Below are positions 34,232 to 43,303 of a stretch of DNA of 64,000 bases, in pieces. The DNA lies in assembly GCA_002298995.1 (NCBI GenBank), contig DBMO01000072.1, positions 310,001 to 374,000 on the forward strand, written 5' to 3'. The number at the start of each line of letters is the position of its first letter. Within the stretch, counting starts at the first letter, position 1. Under the pieces are notes generated by a model. It did not search any database and was not told where the DNA came from. It saw only the letters and a program-made list of their open reading frames with translations. Origin of the DNA: Desulfarculales bacterium UBA696. Its GTDB lineage: Bacteria > Desulfobacterota > Syntrophobacteria > Syntrophobacterales > Syntrophobacteraceae. The translations under genes and the position numbers were made by a program.

Positions 34232-35004
34232 GCTTCTTTGAAATGCGCCATGTCATCGTCCAGTTTGGGGGGCTTTGCGCCGTGTGCGATTTTTCAATCG
34301 CCCTCGGAGCCGGAGAACTGGTAGGGCTCATCGGCCCGAACGGAGCCGGGAAAACAACTGTTTTTAACACTATAACCGGGTTCATCACTCCGACTGAAGG
34401 AGATATTTTCTGGCAGGGGCAAAACATTGCGGCCTTTCCGGCCCATCGCGTTACAGCATCCGGAATAGCACGTACTTTCCAGAACATCAGGCTCTTTGGC
34501 GATATGAGCGTTCTTGAAAACGTGATGGTCTCCTTCCATTTTTCAATGGAATCGAATTTCCTGCTCGCAATGACCGGATCTTCGAAACACCGCGGATTGG
34601 AAGCCGAAATCCGCGAAAAGTCCCGCCGTCATCTCGATGAGCTTGGACTGGGGCATCTCGCATCGGAAAAAGCCTCAACACTTGCCTACGGGCAGCAGAG
34701 AAGACTAGAAATAGCGAGGGCGCTTGCCACTGGGCCGAAACTGCTCCTGCTCGATGAGCCGGCGGCCGGAATGAACCCCATCGAGACTATTGAACTCGCT
34801 GCGCTTATCAGGCTGATACGGGACCAGTACGGAGTGACGGTTTTTTTGATCGAGCACGACATGAAATTCGTGATGGGGCTCTGCGAGCGCATAAAAGTGC
34901 TCGATTACGGCAAATCCATAGCGGAGGGCACGCCCGCCGAGATTCAAAAAGATATCAAGGTAATCAAGGCTTACCTGGGAAGCGGCTACCATGCTGGAGG
35001 TTGA
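34228..35004 (+). CDS. livG: Branched-chain amino acid ABC transporter ATP-binding protein LivG
   Basis: 258 residues from the ATG at 34228, which overlaps the livM stop (ATGA); an earlier in-frame ATG at 34174 lies inside livM and would add a non-conserved leader. Walker A is GPNGAGKTT (about residue 38), the Q-loop is ARTFQNIRLF, the signature appears as LAYGQQRRLEIARAL (a YGQQR form usual in LivG), and Walker B is LLLLDEPAAGMNP. It hydrolyses ATP for LivHM with LivF. It ends 14 bases into livF. Confidence 0.95.
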   Translation: MSFFEMRHVIVQFGGLCAVCDFSIALGAGELVGLIGPNGAGKTTVFNTITGFITPTEGDIFWQGQNIAAFPAHRVTASGIARTFQNIRLFGDMSVLENVMVSFHFSMESNFLLAMTGSSKHRGLEAEIREKSRRHLDELGLGHLASEKASTLAYGQQRRLEIARALATGPKLLLLDEPAAGMNPIETIELAALIRLIRDQYGVTVFLIEHDMKFVMGLCERIKVLDYGKSIAEGTPAEIQKDIKVIKAYLGSGYHAGG

Positions 35005-35692
35005 TGATCTGCACGTATATTACGGTGGGATTCATGCCCTAAAAGGCATTCACCTCTCAGTAGACGAGGGGCGGATCGTTACACTCATCGGGGCAAACGG
35101 AGCCGGAAAAACAACCGTGATTCGTGCAATAGTCGGGCTGGTAAAGTTAAATGGCGGCTCGATTGTTTTTCGCGGAAAAGACATAACCCGTCATCCCACC
35201 CATCAGATCATCAGGCAGGGTATCGCGGTAAGCCCCGAGGGTCGGCACGTTTTCCAAAACCTTTCGGTACTTGAGAATCTGGAACTCGGCGCTTATAAGC
35301 TCTCCACTGCTGAATTCCGGGAGCAGCTTGAATGGGTTTATTCGCTTTTCCCCCGGCTTGAGGAGCGCAAAATCCAGGTTGCCGGAACGCTAAGCGGGGG
35401 CGAGCAGCAGATGCTCGCATTCGGAAGGGCGCTAATGAGCAGGCCAAGGCTCGTGCTCCTGGATGAACCTTCGCTGGGCCTGGCGCCGCTGGTGGTTGAA
35501 GAGGTTTTCAGGGCCATTGAACAGGTAAACCGGCAGGGCGCGACGATTCTGCTGATAGAACAAAACGCCATGGCCGCCCTTACCATTGCCCACTACGGAT
35601 ATGTGCTCGAAACCGGCAAAGTGGCCCTGGAAGGCCCCGGCGCCGAACTGCTGAAAGACGAGCGAGTGCGGAATGCGTATCTCGGTGACTAA
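34991..35692 (+). CDS. livF: Branched-chain amino acid ABC transporter ATP-binding protein LivF
   Basis: 233 residues. Walker A GANGAGKTT (about residue 35), Q-loop with VSPEGRHVFQNLSV (the usual LivF 'PEGR' form), signature LSGGEQQMLAFGRALM and Walker B LVLLDEPSLGLAP are all clear. The start overlaps livG by 14 bases, so the two ATPases are made together. It is the last gene of the operon. The 191 bases after it are AT-rich and hold the promoter region of rarA. Confidence 0.95.
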   Translation: MLEVDDLHVYYGGIHALKGIHLSVDEGRIVTLIGANGAGKTTVIRAIVGLVKLNGGSIVFRGKDITRHPTHQIIRQGIAVSPEGRHVFQNLSVLENLELGAYKLSTAEFREQLEWVYSLFPRLEERKIQVAGTLSGGEQQMLAFGRALMSRPRLVLLDEPSLGLAPLVVEEVFRAIEQVNRQGATILLIEQNAMAALTIAHYGYVLETGKVALEGPGAELLKDERVRNAYLGD

Positions 35693-35883
35693 AAAATCCG
35701 GAACCGCATTTATCCCACCATCCCTAAATCCCTCGTAATATCTAAAGATTTTCATTATAATTAATTTTTATTCAGCAATGTGGCGGCGGATTGGGGCTGA
35801 GGTATCAGATCCACCACCGTCTTTCACTCGCCGGGCCGGCTTTCTCAGAAGCGGCTGCCGAGCTTGGAAAAATCTGACCTTTG

Positions 35884-37251
35884 ATGGACCAGCTAAATAT
35901 TTTCGAACAAAAGTCGCAAGATGATATCCTGGGCTTTGCTCCCCTGGCGGAACGCGTGCGCCCTCAAACCCTCGATGGATTCATCGGTCAGGCACACCTG
36001 CTCGGACCGGGTAAAATCCTCGACCGCATCATTCGACACCGCCGCTTTCATTCGCTGATACTTTGGGGACCTCCCGGTTGTGGCAAAACTACACTTGCAA
36101 AGATCATCGCCTCACAGACTGAAACACACCTAGTCTACCTTTCCGCCGTCATGGCCGGCGCCAAGGAAATCCGGGCCGCCGTCCAGGAAGCAAGGGAGAC
36201 CCTTGCGAGGACAAAAGCGCGAACCTGGCTCTTTATCGATGAAATCCACAGGTTGAACAAGGCCCAGCAGGACACGTTGCTGCCCCACGTTGAAAATGGA
36301 ACAATTCTGCTGCTTGGTGCAACCACCGAAAACCCTTCCTTCGAAATTATCCGGCCACTGCTCTCACGTGCACAGGTTGCCGTGCTCGAGCCCCTCGAGG
36401 AAGTCCACCTCAGGCAAATTGTTGCGCGCACCCTCTCCGATACGCAAAAAGGCCTTGGTAAATACCCTGCCCGACTTGCACCTGATGCCGAAGACTACCT
36501 GATTGCGGCATCGGGAGGGGATGCCAGGATAATCCTTAATGCGATCGAGATGGCGGTCCTTACAACCGCGCCTGGTGAAGACGGTATCCGCCTCGTCGAT
36601 ATTGAAACCGCCAAAGAAGCTCTTTTGCGCAAATCGGTCCATTACGACAAGGCGGGAGAGGAACACTTCAATATCATATCAGCCCTTCACAAAAGCGTTC
36701 GCGGAAGCGACCCCGACGCTGCCCTCTACTGGCTTGCCCGAATGCTCGAAGGCGGCGAAGACCCGCTGTACCTGGCTCGGCGAATTATCCGGATGGCATC
36801 CGAGGACATAGGCCTTGCCGACCCACTTGCCCTCACCCAGGCAGTTGATGCATTTCAGGCCTACCATTTCCTCGGCAGCCCCGAAGGCGAACTTGCCCTG
36901 GCACAGGCTGTCGTGTATCTTTGCCTTGCGCCGAAGAGCAACTCGGTCTACACCGCTTTCGGAAAGGCCCGCGACATTGCCAAGAACTCCGGTGATGCAC
37001 GGGTGCCGTTGCATATTCGAAATGCTCCGACTGGATTCATGAAAAAACTCGGCTACGGCAGGCAGTACAAATATCCTCATGATCACGAGGAAGGATGGGT
37101 CCCCGAAGTGTACATGCCCGAAGCCCTGACCGGAGAGCGGTTCTACGATCCACAGCCCCGAGGCTGGGAAGGCAGGTGGCTGGAATTGCTCGAAACCAGG
37201 CGGCAAAAAGTAAGGGAAATCATCGAAAGCGAAGACGGCGCCAATAAATGA
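35884..37251 (+). CDS. rarA: Replication-associated recombination protein A (RarA/MgsA)
   Basis: 455 residues from the ATG at 35884 (a TTG directly before it is also open). RarA is an AAA+ ATPase of the clamp-loader group that works at stalled replication forks. Walker A GPPGCGKTTLAK (about residue 61), Walker B WLFIDEIHRLNKAQQD (about 118), sensor 1 LLGATTENPSFE, and the C-terminal tetramer domain with SVHYDKAGEEHFNIISALHKS and SEDIGLADP are present. It overlaps the following kinase gene by 4 bases, which is an unusual pairing for a repair gene. Confidence 0.95.
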   Translation: MDQLNIFEQKSQDDILGFAPLAERVRPQTLDGFIGQAHLLGPGKILDRIIRHRRFHSLILWGPPGCGKTTLAKIIASQTETHLVYLSAVMAGAKEIRAAVQEARETLARTKARTWLFIDEIHRLNKAQQDTLLPHVENGTILLLGATTENPSFEIIRPLLSRAQVAVLEPLEEVHLRQIVARTLSDTQKGLGKYPARLAPDAEDYLIAASGGDARIILNAIEMAVLTTAPGEDGIRLVDIETAKEALLRKSVHYDKAGEEHFNIISALHKSVRGSDPDAALYWLARMLEGGEDPLYLARRIIRMASEDIGLADPLALTQAVDAFQAYHFLGSPEGELALAQAVVYLCLAPKSNSVYTAFGKARDIAKNSGDARVPLHIRNAPTGFMKKLGYGRQYKYPHDHEEGWVPEVYMPEALTGERFYDPQPRGWEGRWLELLETRRQKVREIIESEDGANK

Positions 37252-38717
37252 AAACTATTCAGCAAAGAAAAAAAGTCCTGGAAAGCATTAAACCCTTTCA
37301 GCTGGTAAAGTATCTTGCCCTTTCCAGCCTGATGGTTCTCCTTGTCTGCACGATCCTGATTTCCGGATTTATATCGCAAAGGGCCAAGGCTATTTTGCTC
37401 GAGAAGAGCGAAAAATATACTCTTCTGCTAGCAGAAAACCTGAATCACCAGGTCTTTTTTCAATTCACCGTCCCCACGCTGATAGCGGATGGAGAAATTC
37501 GCCTGAGTCGGGAGAGCCAGTACCAGAGGCTCGACAGGGTGGTCAGAAACACTATTCATGGGTTGCCCGTCGTTAGTGTGAACATCTACGATCCTGACCA
37601 GGTACTAACCTATAGCACCGATAAAACAATGGTAGGGCAGAAGGGCAGTATCGGGGAGCCATTCGCGCGCGCTCTACAGGAGGAATCCGTTTCTCTGCTC
37701 TCCAGCGAGGAAAAGGATTTATTCGGTTTTGAATGGAAGGGCGGAGCGCGAAAGCTCATCACCTATTTACCGATGTGGGAGGAAAAGCCACTTAGCTGGA
37801 GGCGCGGAAAGGTGCTCGGGGTATTCGAAATCACCCAGGACATGTCGTCCGATTACTCCACCATTCACCGGTTTCAGTGGATAGTGGCCTCGAGCTTTCT
37901 TGCATTTGTCGGCATTTTGTTCGTGACAATTCTTCTTATTGCCAGGCGGGCCGAAAGGATCATCGCCGCTCGTGCAAAAGAGAGAAACAAGCTCGAAGAC
38001 CAGTTATATCAGGCCGAACGGCTCGCGGCCCTGGGCGAAATGATCGCCGGCGTTTCCCATGAAATAAGAAATCCTCTGGGAATCATCAGAAGCACCGCCG
38101 AGTTGCTCGATAGCCGAATGAATGATGAAAGACATAAGAGATTTTCGGCGATCATAGTGGATGAGTCCACCCGTCTGAACGATATTCTTACGGAGTTCCT
38201 TGACTTCGCCAGGCCCAAGGACCTGCGGCCGTCCAAGTGCCGAATAGAAGATATAATCGACAAGAACCTTCAGATGCTGGAAGCTGAGTGCCAGCGGCTC
38301 GGGATCAGGGTCGAGCGCGCATACTTTACTGGTGATTACTGCATCGAGGCAGACTCGGACCTTTTATACAGGGCTTTTGTGAACATTTTTGTCAATTCCC
38401 TCCAGGCCATGCCGGAGGGCGGTGTTCTGCGCCTGCAGACCGAGGTTATGAACGGCAGAGACGGATATCCGCAACTCGAGCTCCAAATTCAGGATACCGG
38501 TCACGGGATTCCCGATGCGGTAAAGAAGAAGATTTTTAATCCCTTTTTCACCACGCGCGAGAAAGGGACCGGCCTGGGGCTCGCCATTGTACAGACGATA
38601 GTAGATAATCATAATGGAGAAATCGAGGTCGTCAGCCAGGCAGGCTACGGTACGATAATTACGATTCGGCTGCCTCTTGAACAGCCGGAATTCGAAGTTG
38701 AGGAATCGACGGTTTAG
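37248..38717 (+). CDS. Membrane sensor histidine kinase, NtrB/ZraS-like
   Basis: 489 residues. TM1 (about 23-43, LSSLMVLLVCTILISGFIS) and TM2 (about 208-230, WIVASSFLAFVGILFVTILLI) enclose a periplasmic sensor of about 160 residues. The HisKA site is MIAGVSHEIRNPLG (histidine about 270), and the ATPase domain has NIFVNSLQAM, DTGHGIP and GTGLGLAIV. The start overlaps rarA by 4 bases and the NtrC-type regulator follows after two bases, so kinase and regulator are a pair. The signal is unknown; the sensor domain has no motif I can name. Confidence 0.92.
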   Translation: MKTIQQRKKVLESIKPFQLVKYLALSSLMVLLVCTILISGFISQRAKAILLEKSEKYTLLLAENLNHQVFFQFTVPTLIADGEIRLSRESQYQRLDRVVRNTIHGLPVVSVNIYDPDQVLTYSTDKTMVGQKGSIGEPFARALQEESVSLLSSEEKDLFGFEWKGGARKLITYLPMWEEKPLSWRRGKVLGVFEITQDMSSDYSTIHRFQWIVASSFLAFVGILFVTILLIARRAERIIAARAKERNKLEDQLYQAERLAALGEMIAGVSHEIRNPLGIIRSTAELLDSRMNDERHKRFSAIIVDESTRLNDILTEFLDFARPKDLRPSKCRIEDIIDKNLQMLEAECQRLGIRVERAYFTGDYCIEADSDLLYRAFVNIFVNSLQAMPEGGVLRLQTEVMNGRDGYPQLELQIQDTGHGIPDAVKKKIFNPFFTTREKGTGLGLAIVQTIVDNHNGEIEVVSQAGYGTIITIRLPLEQPEFEVEESTV

Positions 38718-38719
38718 TT

Positions 38720-40195
38720 ATGAACACAATTTTGATTGTAGATGATGAAAGAAATTATCTCCTCGTCCTCGAATCGCTGCTCTCGGATGAGGGATACCAG
38801 GTAATCACCGCCGAGAGCGCGCGTGAAGGCATTGAAAAGGTTCAGGAAAACGACTTGGACGTTGTCATTACCGATATGAAGATGCCGGGGATGGACGGCA
38901 TGGAGTTCATGGACCGGATTCGTCTCCAGCAGCCCGATATTCCCATTATCATGATGACAGCGTACGGAAGCGTCGAAAAGGCCGTCGAGGCCATGAGGAA
39001 GGGCGCCTTCGATTATATCCTTAAGCCGTTCAAGAACGAAGAACTGAAAGTCACGATCCGCAAGGCAATGGACCACTACAACCTGGTCTGCCAGAACCGG
39101 CGCCTTTCGCAGGAGCTTCAGGACAGGTACCATTTCGGCAATATTATCGGAAAGAGCGTCCAGATGCAGCGGATCTTTCAGCTCATCGAAAAAGTCGCCC
39201 CGACAAAGGCAACGGTGCTCGTGACCGGCGAATCAGGCACCGGTAAGGAGTTGATTGCCCGCGCAATCCATTTTAACAGCCCGAGAAAAGACGCTCCCTT
39301 CATATCGGTAAATTGCGGCGCTCTTCCCGAAACCCTTTTGGAGAGTGAGCTTTTCGGTCATGAGAAGGGGGCATTCAGCGGTGCCGTCAGTCAGCGAAAA
39401 GGCAGGTTTGAGCTTGCGCACTGCGGCACGCTCTTCCTCGACGAAATAAGCGAAATGTCGCCCCCCCTGCAGGTAAAGCTTCTGCGCATCTTGCAGGAAA
39501 TGGAGTTCGAGAGGGTAGGGGGGAGCCATACCCTCAAGGTTGATGTCAGGGTTGTGGCGGCTTCCAACCGGAACCTAAAGGACGAAGTCGCGGCCGCTCG
39601 GTTTCGGGCGGACCTTTTCTATCGTCTCAACGTGGTGCATGTGGCTCTGCCGCCACTTCGCGAGCGGCCCCCCGATATTCCGCTCCTCGTCAGCCATTTC
39701 CTTACGAAGTATGCCGAGGAAAACGCGCAGGAACCAATCTCTATTTCGCCTGGCACAATGAAACTCATCCTGGAATACCAGTGGCCCGGAAACGTGCGCG
39801 AACTGGAAAACGTCATCGAGCGCGCTATCATTCTTTCAGACAGAAAGGAACTGCAGCAAAAGGACCTTCCCTCCGAGGTGCGCGACCAGCGCCCGCCCAC
39901 TGTGCCTGAAACTGCCAAAGCCGCCGAGCGTGAATGGCCAACGGCAGTTTTCCCCTCGATACCAACCATAAGCCCGGGCGAAAGGATGCCGGATTCCGGA
40001 TTCAACCTTCGCCAGATGCGCGCCCTTGAATTCATCAAAATGCACGGCTTCATCACAAACAAATATTACTCGCAATTGGCGGACATCTCCGAGCGCCAGG
40101 CCCTTCGCGAGCTAAACGACTTGGTGGATACCGGAAAACTCAGCAGGATCGGCAAGGGCAGGGCATGCAGGTATGTTTTGAATGTTATTGCATAG
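38720..40195 (+). CDS. Sigma-54 response regulator with a winged-helix-like C-terminus
   Basis: 491 residues. The receiver domain (about 1-120) has DDE, VVITDMKMPGMDG and the lysine YILKPFK. The AAA+ domain (about 140-375) has Walker A GESGTGKE, the sigma-54 loop as GAFSGA (a conservative form), and an intact Walker B LFLDEIS. The C-terminus (about 425-491) is not the usual Fis helix-turn-helix; it reads NLRQMRALEFIKMHGFI...YYSQLADISERQALRELNDL...GKLSRIGKGRACRY, a winged-helix pattern like the tails of Fic or RecG-like proteins. It should still drive sigma-54 promoters but may recognise an unusual DNA site. Partner kinase lies directly upstream. Confidence 0.92.
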   Translation: MNTILIVDDERNYLLVLESLLSDEGYQVITAESAREGIEKVQENDLDVVITDMKMPGMDGMEFMDRIRLQQPDIPIIMMTAYGSVEKAVEAMRKGAFDYILKPFKNEELKVTIRKAMDHYNLVCQNRRLSQELQDRYHFGNIIGKSVQMQRIFQLIEKVAPTKATVLVTGESGTGKELIARAIHFNSPRKDAPFISVNCGALPETLLESELFGHEKGAFSGAVSQRKGRFELAHCGTLFLDEISEMSPPLQVKLLRILQEMEFERVGGSHTLKVDVRVVAASNRNLKDEVAAARFRADLFYRLNVVHVALPPLRERPPDIPLLVSHFLTKYAEENAQEPISISPGTMKLILEYQWPGNVRELENVIERAIILSDRKELQQKDLPSEVRDQRPPTVPETAKAAEREWPTAVFPSIPTISPGERMPDSGFNLRQMRALEFIKMHGFITNKYYSQLADISERQALRELNDLVDTGKLSRIGKGRACRYVLNVIA

Positions 40196-40247
40196 AGGGA
40201 AGTCTGTGAAGGTGGGGTAGCGGAAAGGATAATGGCGAGGTCCTATC

Positions 40248-40715
40248 TCATAATCTCGCATGTCTCATAATCTGCTCGCGCGCAAGTTCGTCGCATCGCT
40301 CGTTTTCGGGGTGCCCGGCGTGTCCGCGCACCCATACCCATTCAAGCTGGTGTTTTCCGGCCAGTTCATCCAGGGCCTGCCATAATTCGCGGTTCTTTAC
40401 GGGTTCCTTGGACGCCGTTTTCCAGCCATTGCGCTTCCACTGGTTCATCCATTGTGTAAAACCCTTATGGAGATACTGCGAATCAGTATAAACGGTTACA
40501 TGGCATGGCTCTTTCAGCGCGCGAAGACCTTCGATCACCGCAGTCATCTCCATCTGGTTATTCGTGGTAAGTTTTTGGAACCCCGAAAGCTCCCTCTCAG
40601 CCTTATTGAACCGCAAAATGGCGCACCATCCGCCGGGGCCGGGATTTCCAGCGCAGGCCCCGTCTGTGAATAATTCGATGCGCTTGAGAGCCATGGTCCG
40701 AGAGTTTTTCTCCAT
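40248..40715 (-). CDS. rnhA: Ribonuclease HI
   Basis: 155 residues from the ATG at 40715, which has AGGA 5 bases upstream; an ATG at 40694 (MALKRIELF) is an alternative. It cuts RNA in RNA-DNA hybrids. The four catalytic acids are visible: D in FTDGACAGNPGPGG, E in NNQMEMTAVIEGL, D in VYTDSQYLHKG, and D in ENERCDELAR, with the nearby HAGHP histidine loop. Basic protrusion WKRNGWKTASKEPVKN is also kept. It ends 52 bases from the NtrC-type gene, tail to tail. Confidence 0.96.
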   Translation of the reverse strand: MEKNSRTMALKRIELFTDGACAGNPGPGGWCAILRFNKAERELSGFQKLTTNNQMEMTAVIEGLRALKEPCHVTVYTDSQYLHKGFTQWMNQWKRNGWKTASKEPVKNRELWQALDELAGKHQLEWVWVRGHAGHPENERCDELAREQIMRHARL

Positions 40716-40762
40716 CGGTCCTGAAGAGCCGCAGTTGTCTTCTGTGTTTTGCACGAGTTTGA

Positions 40763-41791
40763 TTAATTCTTTGGAAAGGGTGAAAGACTGCCGGTAACGA
40801 ACCGCTCGATCTCCTTGGAACTTAACTTTCCTATTATTCCTGATAACTTACCAAGAGGTATCTCGGCTCGGGCCATGGCGTTGTGGCCACCGGCGCACCC
40901 GATCTGGCCGAATGCCCGCCTCATAACTTTGCCGGCATCCTTGCGGTAACCATCATTTCTTACCACTATTATCAGGCAGTCCTCGTAAATCCCAGATACA
41001 ATGCTCCAGGAAATATCGTGTATCTTGAGCAGGAACTCAGCGATTTCGACTAACAGGTCGGAGGAAGGGACTTCATCGAGGTGGACAAATATGCGGTCCC
41101 TGACGACGTGTTTTCTTTCAAGAGCTTTATGGAAGAATCGCAGATCTTTTAGCGAGAGGTCTGCTATCTCGATTTTTCGCAGCACATTTTTGTCGGCATG
41201 CGGGTAGAGGCTGCGAAAGGCCATTATGTCCTGAACCAGTGTGTGGCGTTCGAAATTGCGCGTATCGGTCTTTATTCCGTATAGCAGGGTGGTGGCGAGG
41301 ACCTTCGATGGTTTGATTTTTGCCGCCCGGAGATATTCGGTCATTATTGTGGAAGTTGATCCGAATTCGGGCCGAATGTCAACAAAAGGCCCCATAACTT
41401 CGGAATTCACCGGATGGTGATCGATAACGGCAGTAAACTGCAAGCTTTTGAAAAAATCATTATGATCCGGTTGAGCGTCCACGAGAACGAACTTGTTGCA
41501 TTTTTCAAGCGATGCGTCCTTCAAAAGAACCAGAGGCAGGTGAAGAAGGCGAACCATGGTCAGGTTATTTAGCCTTCGTATCTGCCGTATCATGACAATA
41601 GTGGTCGACGCGGTCTTGTGCCAAAGCAATCGCTTTACCGCCAGTGCGGAGGCAATGGCATCGGGGTCCGGATCTATCAGGATGCAGACGTGGTCCTTTG
41701 AATTAAACTGCGAGTAGAACCGGGTAAGTGTAGCTTTCCACGGCATGTGCCCGCCAGAGTTGTGGTTCGGTTTTACCACGCAAAGTTCCAT
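40763..41791 (-). CDS. DHH-family phosphoesterase (NrnA-like)
   Basis: About 342 residues from the ATG at 41791; an ATG at 41746 (MPWKATLTRFYS) is equally possible, and neither has a strong ribosome site. NrnA-like enzymes degrade 2-5-mers of RNA and may dephosphorylate pAp. Metal-binding motifs are ILIDPDPDAIASA (about residue 40) and VIDHHPVNSE (DHH), and the DHHA1 tail has GCAGGHNAMARAEIP. The first motif lacks the histidine often seen (HxxPDxD) and begins with IDPDPDA. The gene follows a tRNA and its terminator and lies 48 bases from rnhA, so RNA decay genes cluster here. Confidence 0.85.
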   Translation of the reverse strand: MELCVVKPNHNSGGHMPWKATLTRFYSQFNSKDHVCILIDPDPDAIASALAVKRLLWHKTASTTIVMIRQIRRLNNLTMVRLLHLPLVLLKDASLEKCNKFVLVDAQPDHNDFFKSLQFTAVIDHHPVNSEVMGPFVDIRPEFGSTSTIMTEYLRAAKIKPSKVLATTLLYGIKTDTRNFERHTLVQDIMAFRSLYPHADKNVLRKIEIADLSLKDLRFFHKALERKHVVRDRIFVHLDEVPSSDLLVEIAEFLLKIHDISWSIVSGIYEDCLIIVVRNDGYRKDAGKVMRRAFGQIGCAGGHNAMARAEIPLGKLSGIIGKLSSKEIERFVTGSLSPFPKN

Positions 41792-41825
41792 AATGAAAAA
41801 TATAGGAAGGGCCTGAGATATTGCC

Positions 41826-41856
41826 ACAAAAAAAAGGGTGGTTCGGGACCACCCTT
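41826..41856 (-). terminator. Rho-independent terminator after tRNA-Gly
   Basis: AAGGGTGGT (minus strand, 41856-41848) pairs with ACCACCCTT across a 5-base loop and is followed by seven or more T. It lies 11 bases past the tRNA 3' end and should stop its transcription before the DHH gene. Confidence 0.88.
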
Positions 41857-41866
41857 GAAAATTCGA

Positions 41867-41941
<75 letters not shown>

Positions 41942-41953
41942 AAGCGAGCAGAA

Positions 41954-41982
41954 GATTTAAATGAAATGGCTTTTGAAGTCAA
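41954..41982 (-). promoter_or_regulatory. Sigma-70-like promoter of tRNA-Gly
   Basis: TTGACT (minus strand, 41982-41977) and TAAATC (41959-41954) are 17 bases apart. The -10 ends 12 bases before the tRNA 5' end, so the start point would be close to the mature end, as for many tRNA genes. Confidence 0.55.
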
Positions 41983-42282
41983 GCGAAAAAGGCGCTCGAC
42001 ACAGGGAACCAATGTCTGATAATATATATTATGTAAACCACCAGAAAGCGCAATCTGCTCTGGTCCGCCAAAGCCGAACCTCACCAGGCCTGGAAGAAAA
42101 GGATTACCGCGGCTCACCTTTTGGCATCACCACGGTTTGATCAGGTGCTGTTTTTCTAAGCAGTCTGCCTGAAATTCGCCCAAGATGACGCCTGTTCCCC
42201 CGGTGTCTATGTTGAACTATTTAGTGCCTGCATCTATAATTACGGCTCGGCGGAAAAATTATCATAATGGCTTCGGACCAAA
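41983..42282. other. Divergent region before the KptA-like gene, no gene seen
   Basis: About 300 bases. An AT run (TAATATATATTATG, near 42019-42032) lies in the middle. No promoter for the rightward gene could be fixed and no clear ribosome site precedes its ATG. Confidence 0.35.
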
Positions 42283-43032
42283 ATGCAGAAAAAACAGCAC
42301 AAAACTCTTGCACGCACACTTTCTTTCATCGGATACCATTCGCCCGGCGAATACGGCCTTTTCTGGGATGAAGACGGTACAATGCCCTGGAAGGAATTCT
42401 ACTGGGCCCTGCGGGAAGATCCCGAACTCAGATTCGTTCGCGAGTCGAGCATCAGGGAGCTTTCCCTACTTGGCATGGAAATCCCTTTCTCCCTTGACGG
42501 AAGCCTGCTGAGAATCTGCTCCGGCGTTACCCTGCCCCGCTACAAAGCTGTCGAGGATGCGCCGGCAAGACTATATTTCGGCATAAAGCCCAAGAATCTG
42601 GTACGGACCCAAGATCTTGGCCTGAGGCCCTCCGGGCGCCCTTTTACCCCGCTTTCGGCCAGTCGTGAACTGGCAATTCGTATTGCCAGGCGCCGCGAGC
42701 CCGAACCTATCCTGATCGAAGTTGAAGCCAGACGTGCGGTTGAATCGGGGACCCTGTTCCTTTCTGCCGGGGCCGAACTCTATCTTGTCGAGTCGGTATC
42801 CCGTGATTTTCTCATCTTTCCAAGGGTGCGTGAGAATATAGCTGAGAAGCTCGCGGCGAGAAGAGAAAAACCCGCCTCAAAGCCCGTCGCCCCTACGCCA
42901 GGGACATTCATCGTTCAGCCCCATCATGTTCAGTCGACCGCAATGGCGGGTGAAAAGTCTGTGCAGCATTCAAAAACTAGGGCTGGTTGGAAGAAGGAAT
43001 CACGAAAAGTGCGCCGAAAAAGAGATGTATAG
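42283..43032 (+). CDS. RNA 2'-phosphotransferase (Tpt1/KptA)-like protein lacking catalytic residues
   Basis: 249 residues. Residues 6-185 line up with KptA/Tpt1 along the whole length: TLARTLSFIGYHSPGEYGL against the 'SKFLSYVLRH' start, LYFGI (97-101) against LYHGT, PLSASRELAIRIARR against the 'VHLSADEATARKVG' stretch, and ILIEVEARRAVESGTLFLSAGAELYL near the end. Active Tpt1 enzymes use an Arg-His-Arg-Arg set to remove 2'-phosphates from RNA with NAD. Here the LRH arginine region is IGYH, the GHS histidine is lost (ICSGVT), and LYHGT has become LYFGI; the conserved VHL is TPL. So catalysis is unlikely. A basic tail (195-249, KKESRKVRRKRDV) could bind RNA. No ribosome site is evident before the ATG. 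Confidence 0.72.
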   Translation: MQKKQHKTLARTLSFIGYHSPGEYGLFWDEDGTMPWKEFYWALREDPELRFVRESSIRELSLLGMEIPFSLDGSLLRICSGVTLPRYKAVEDAPARLYFGIKPKNLVRTQDLGLRPSGRPFTPLSASRELAIRIARRREPEPILIEVEARRAVESGTLFLSAGAELYLVESVSRDFLIFPRVRENIAEKLAARREKPASKPVAPTPGTFIVQPHHVQSTAMAGEKSVQHSKTRAGWKKESRKVRRKRDV

Positions 43033-43229
43033 ACCTGCAATTGTAATCGTTCTTTTACCGGCCTGGTAAGTCACCTACCCCGACCCTCTCCAATATCCGT
43101 ATGCCCCCGGCTTTGGATTGCCCTGATCATAATATACTTTCCTTGGGTAGTATTTATTTTAGAAGCTACTAACGAGTGCCATTAGACTCAATCGGGACTA
43201 TATTGATTCCGATCTATTCATATTATTCT

Positions 43230-43247
43230 TACTGAACGGATTCAGTA
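43230..43247. terminator. Hairpin between the KptA-like gene and putA
   Basis: TACTGAA (43230-43236) and TTCAGTA (43241-43247) form a 7-bp stem with a CGGA loop, followed by TTGTTTTTCT. It could end the KptA-like transcript or be an operator for putA, which starts 56 bases later. The stem is AT-rich, so a terminator role is uncertain. Confidence 0.4.
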
Positions 43248-43303
43248 TTGTTTTTCTACACTCCACCGTTGGCATTTTGGACGGCCCCAAGAGGAGATTT
43301 TAT

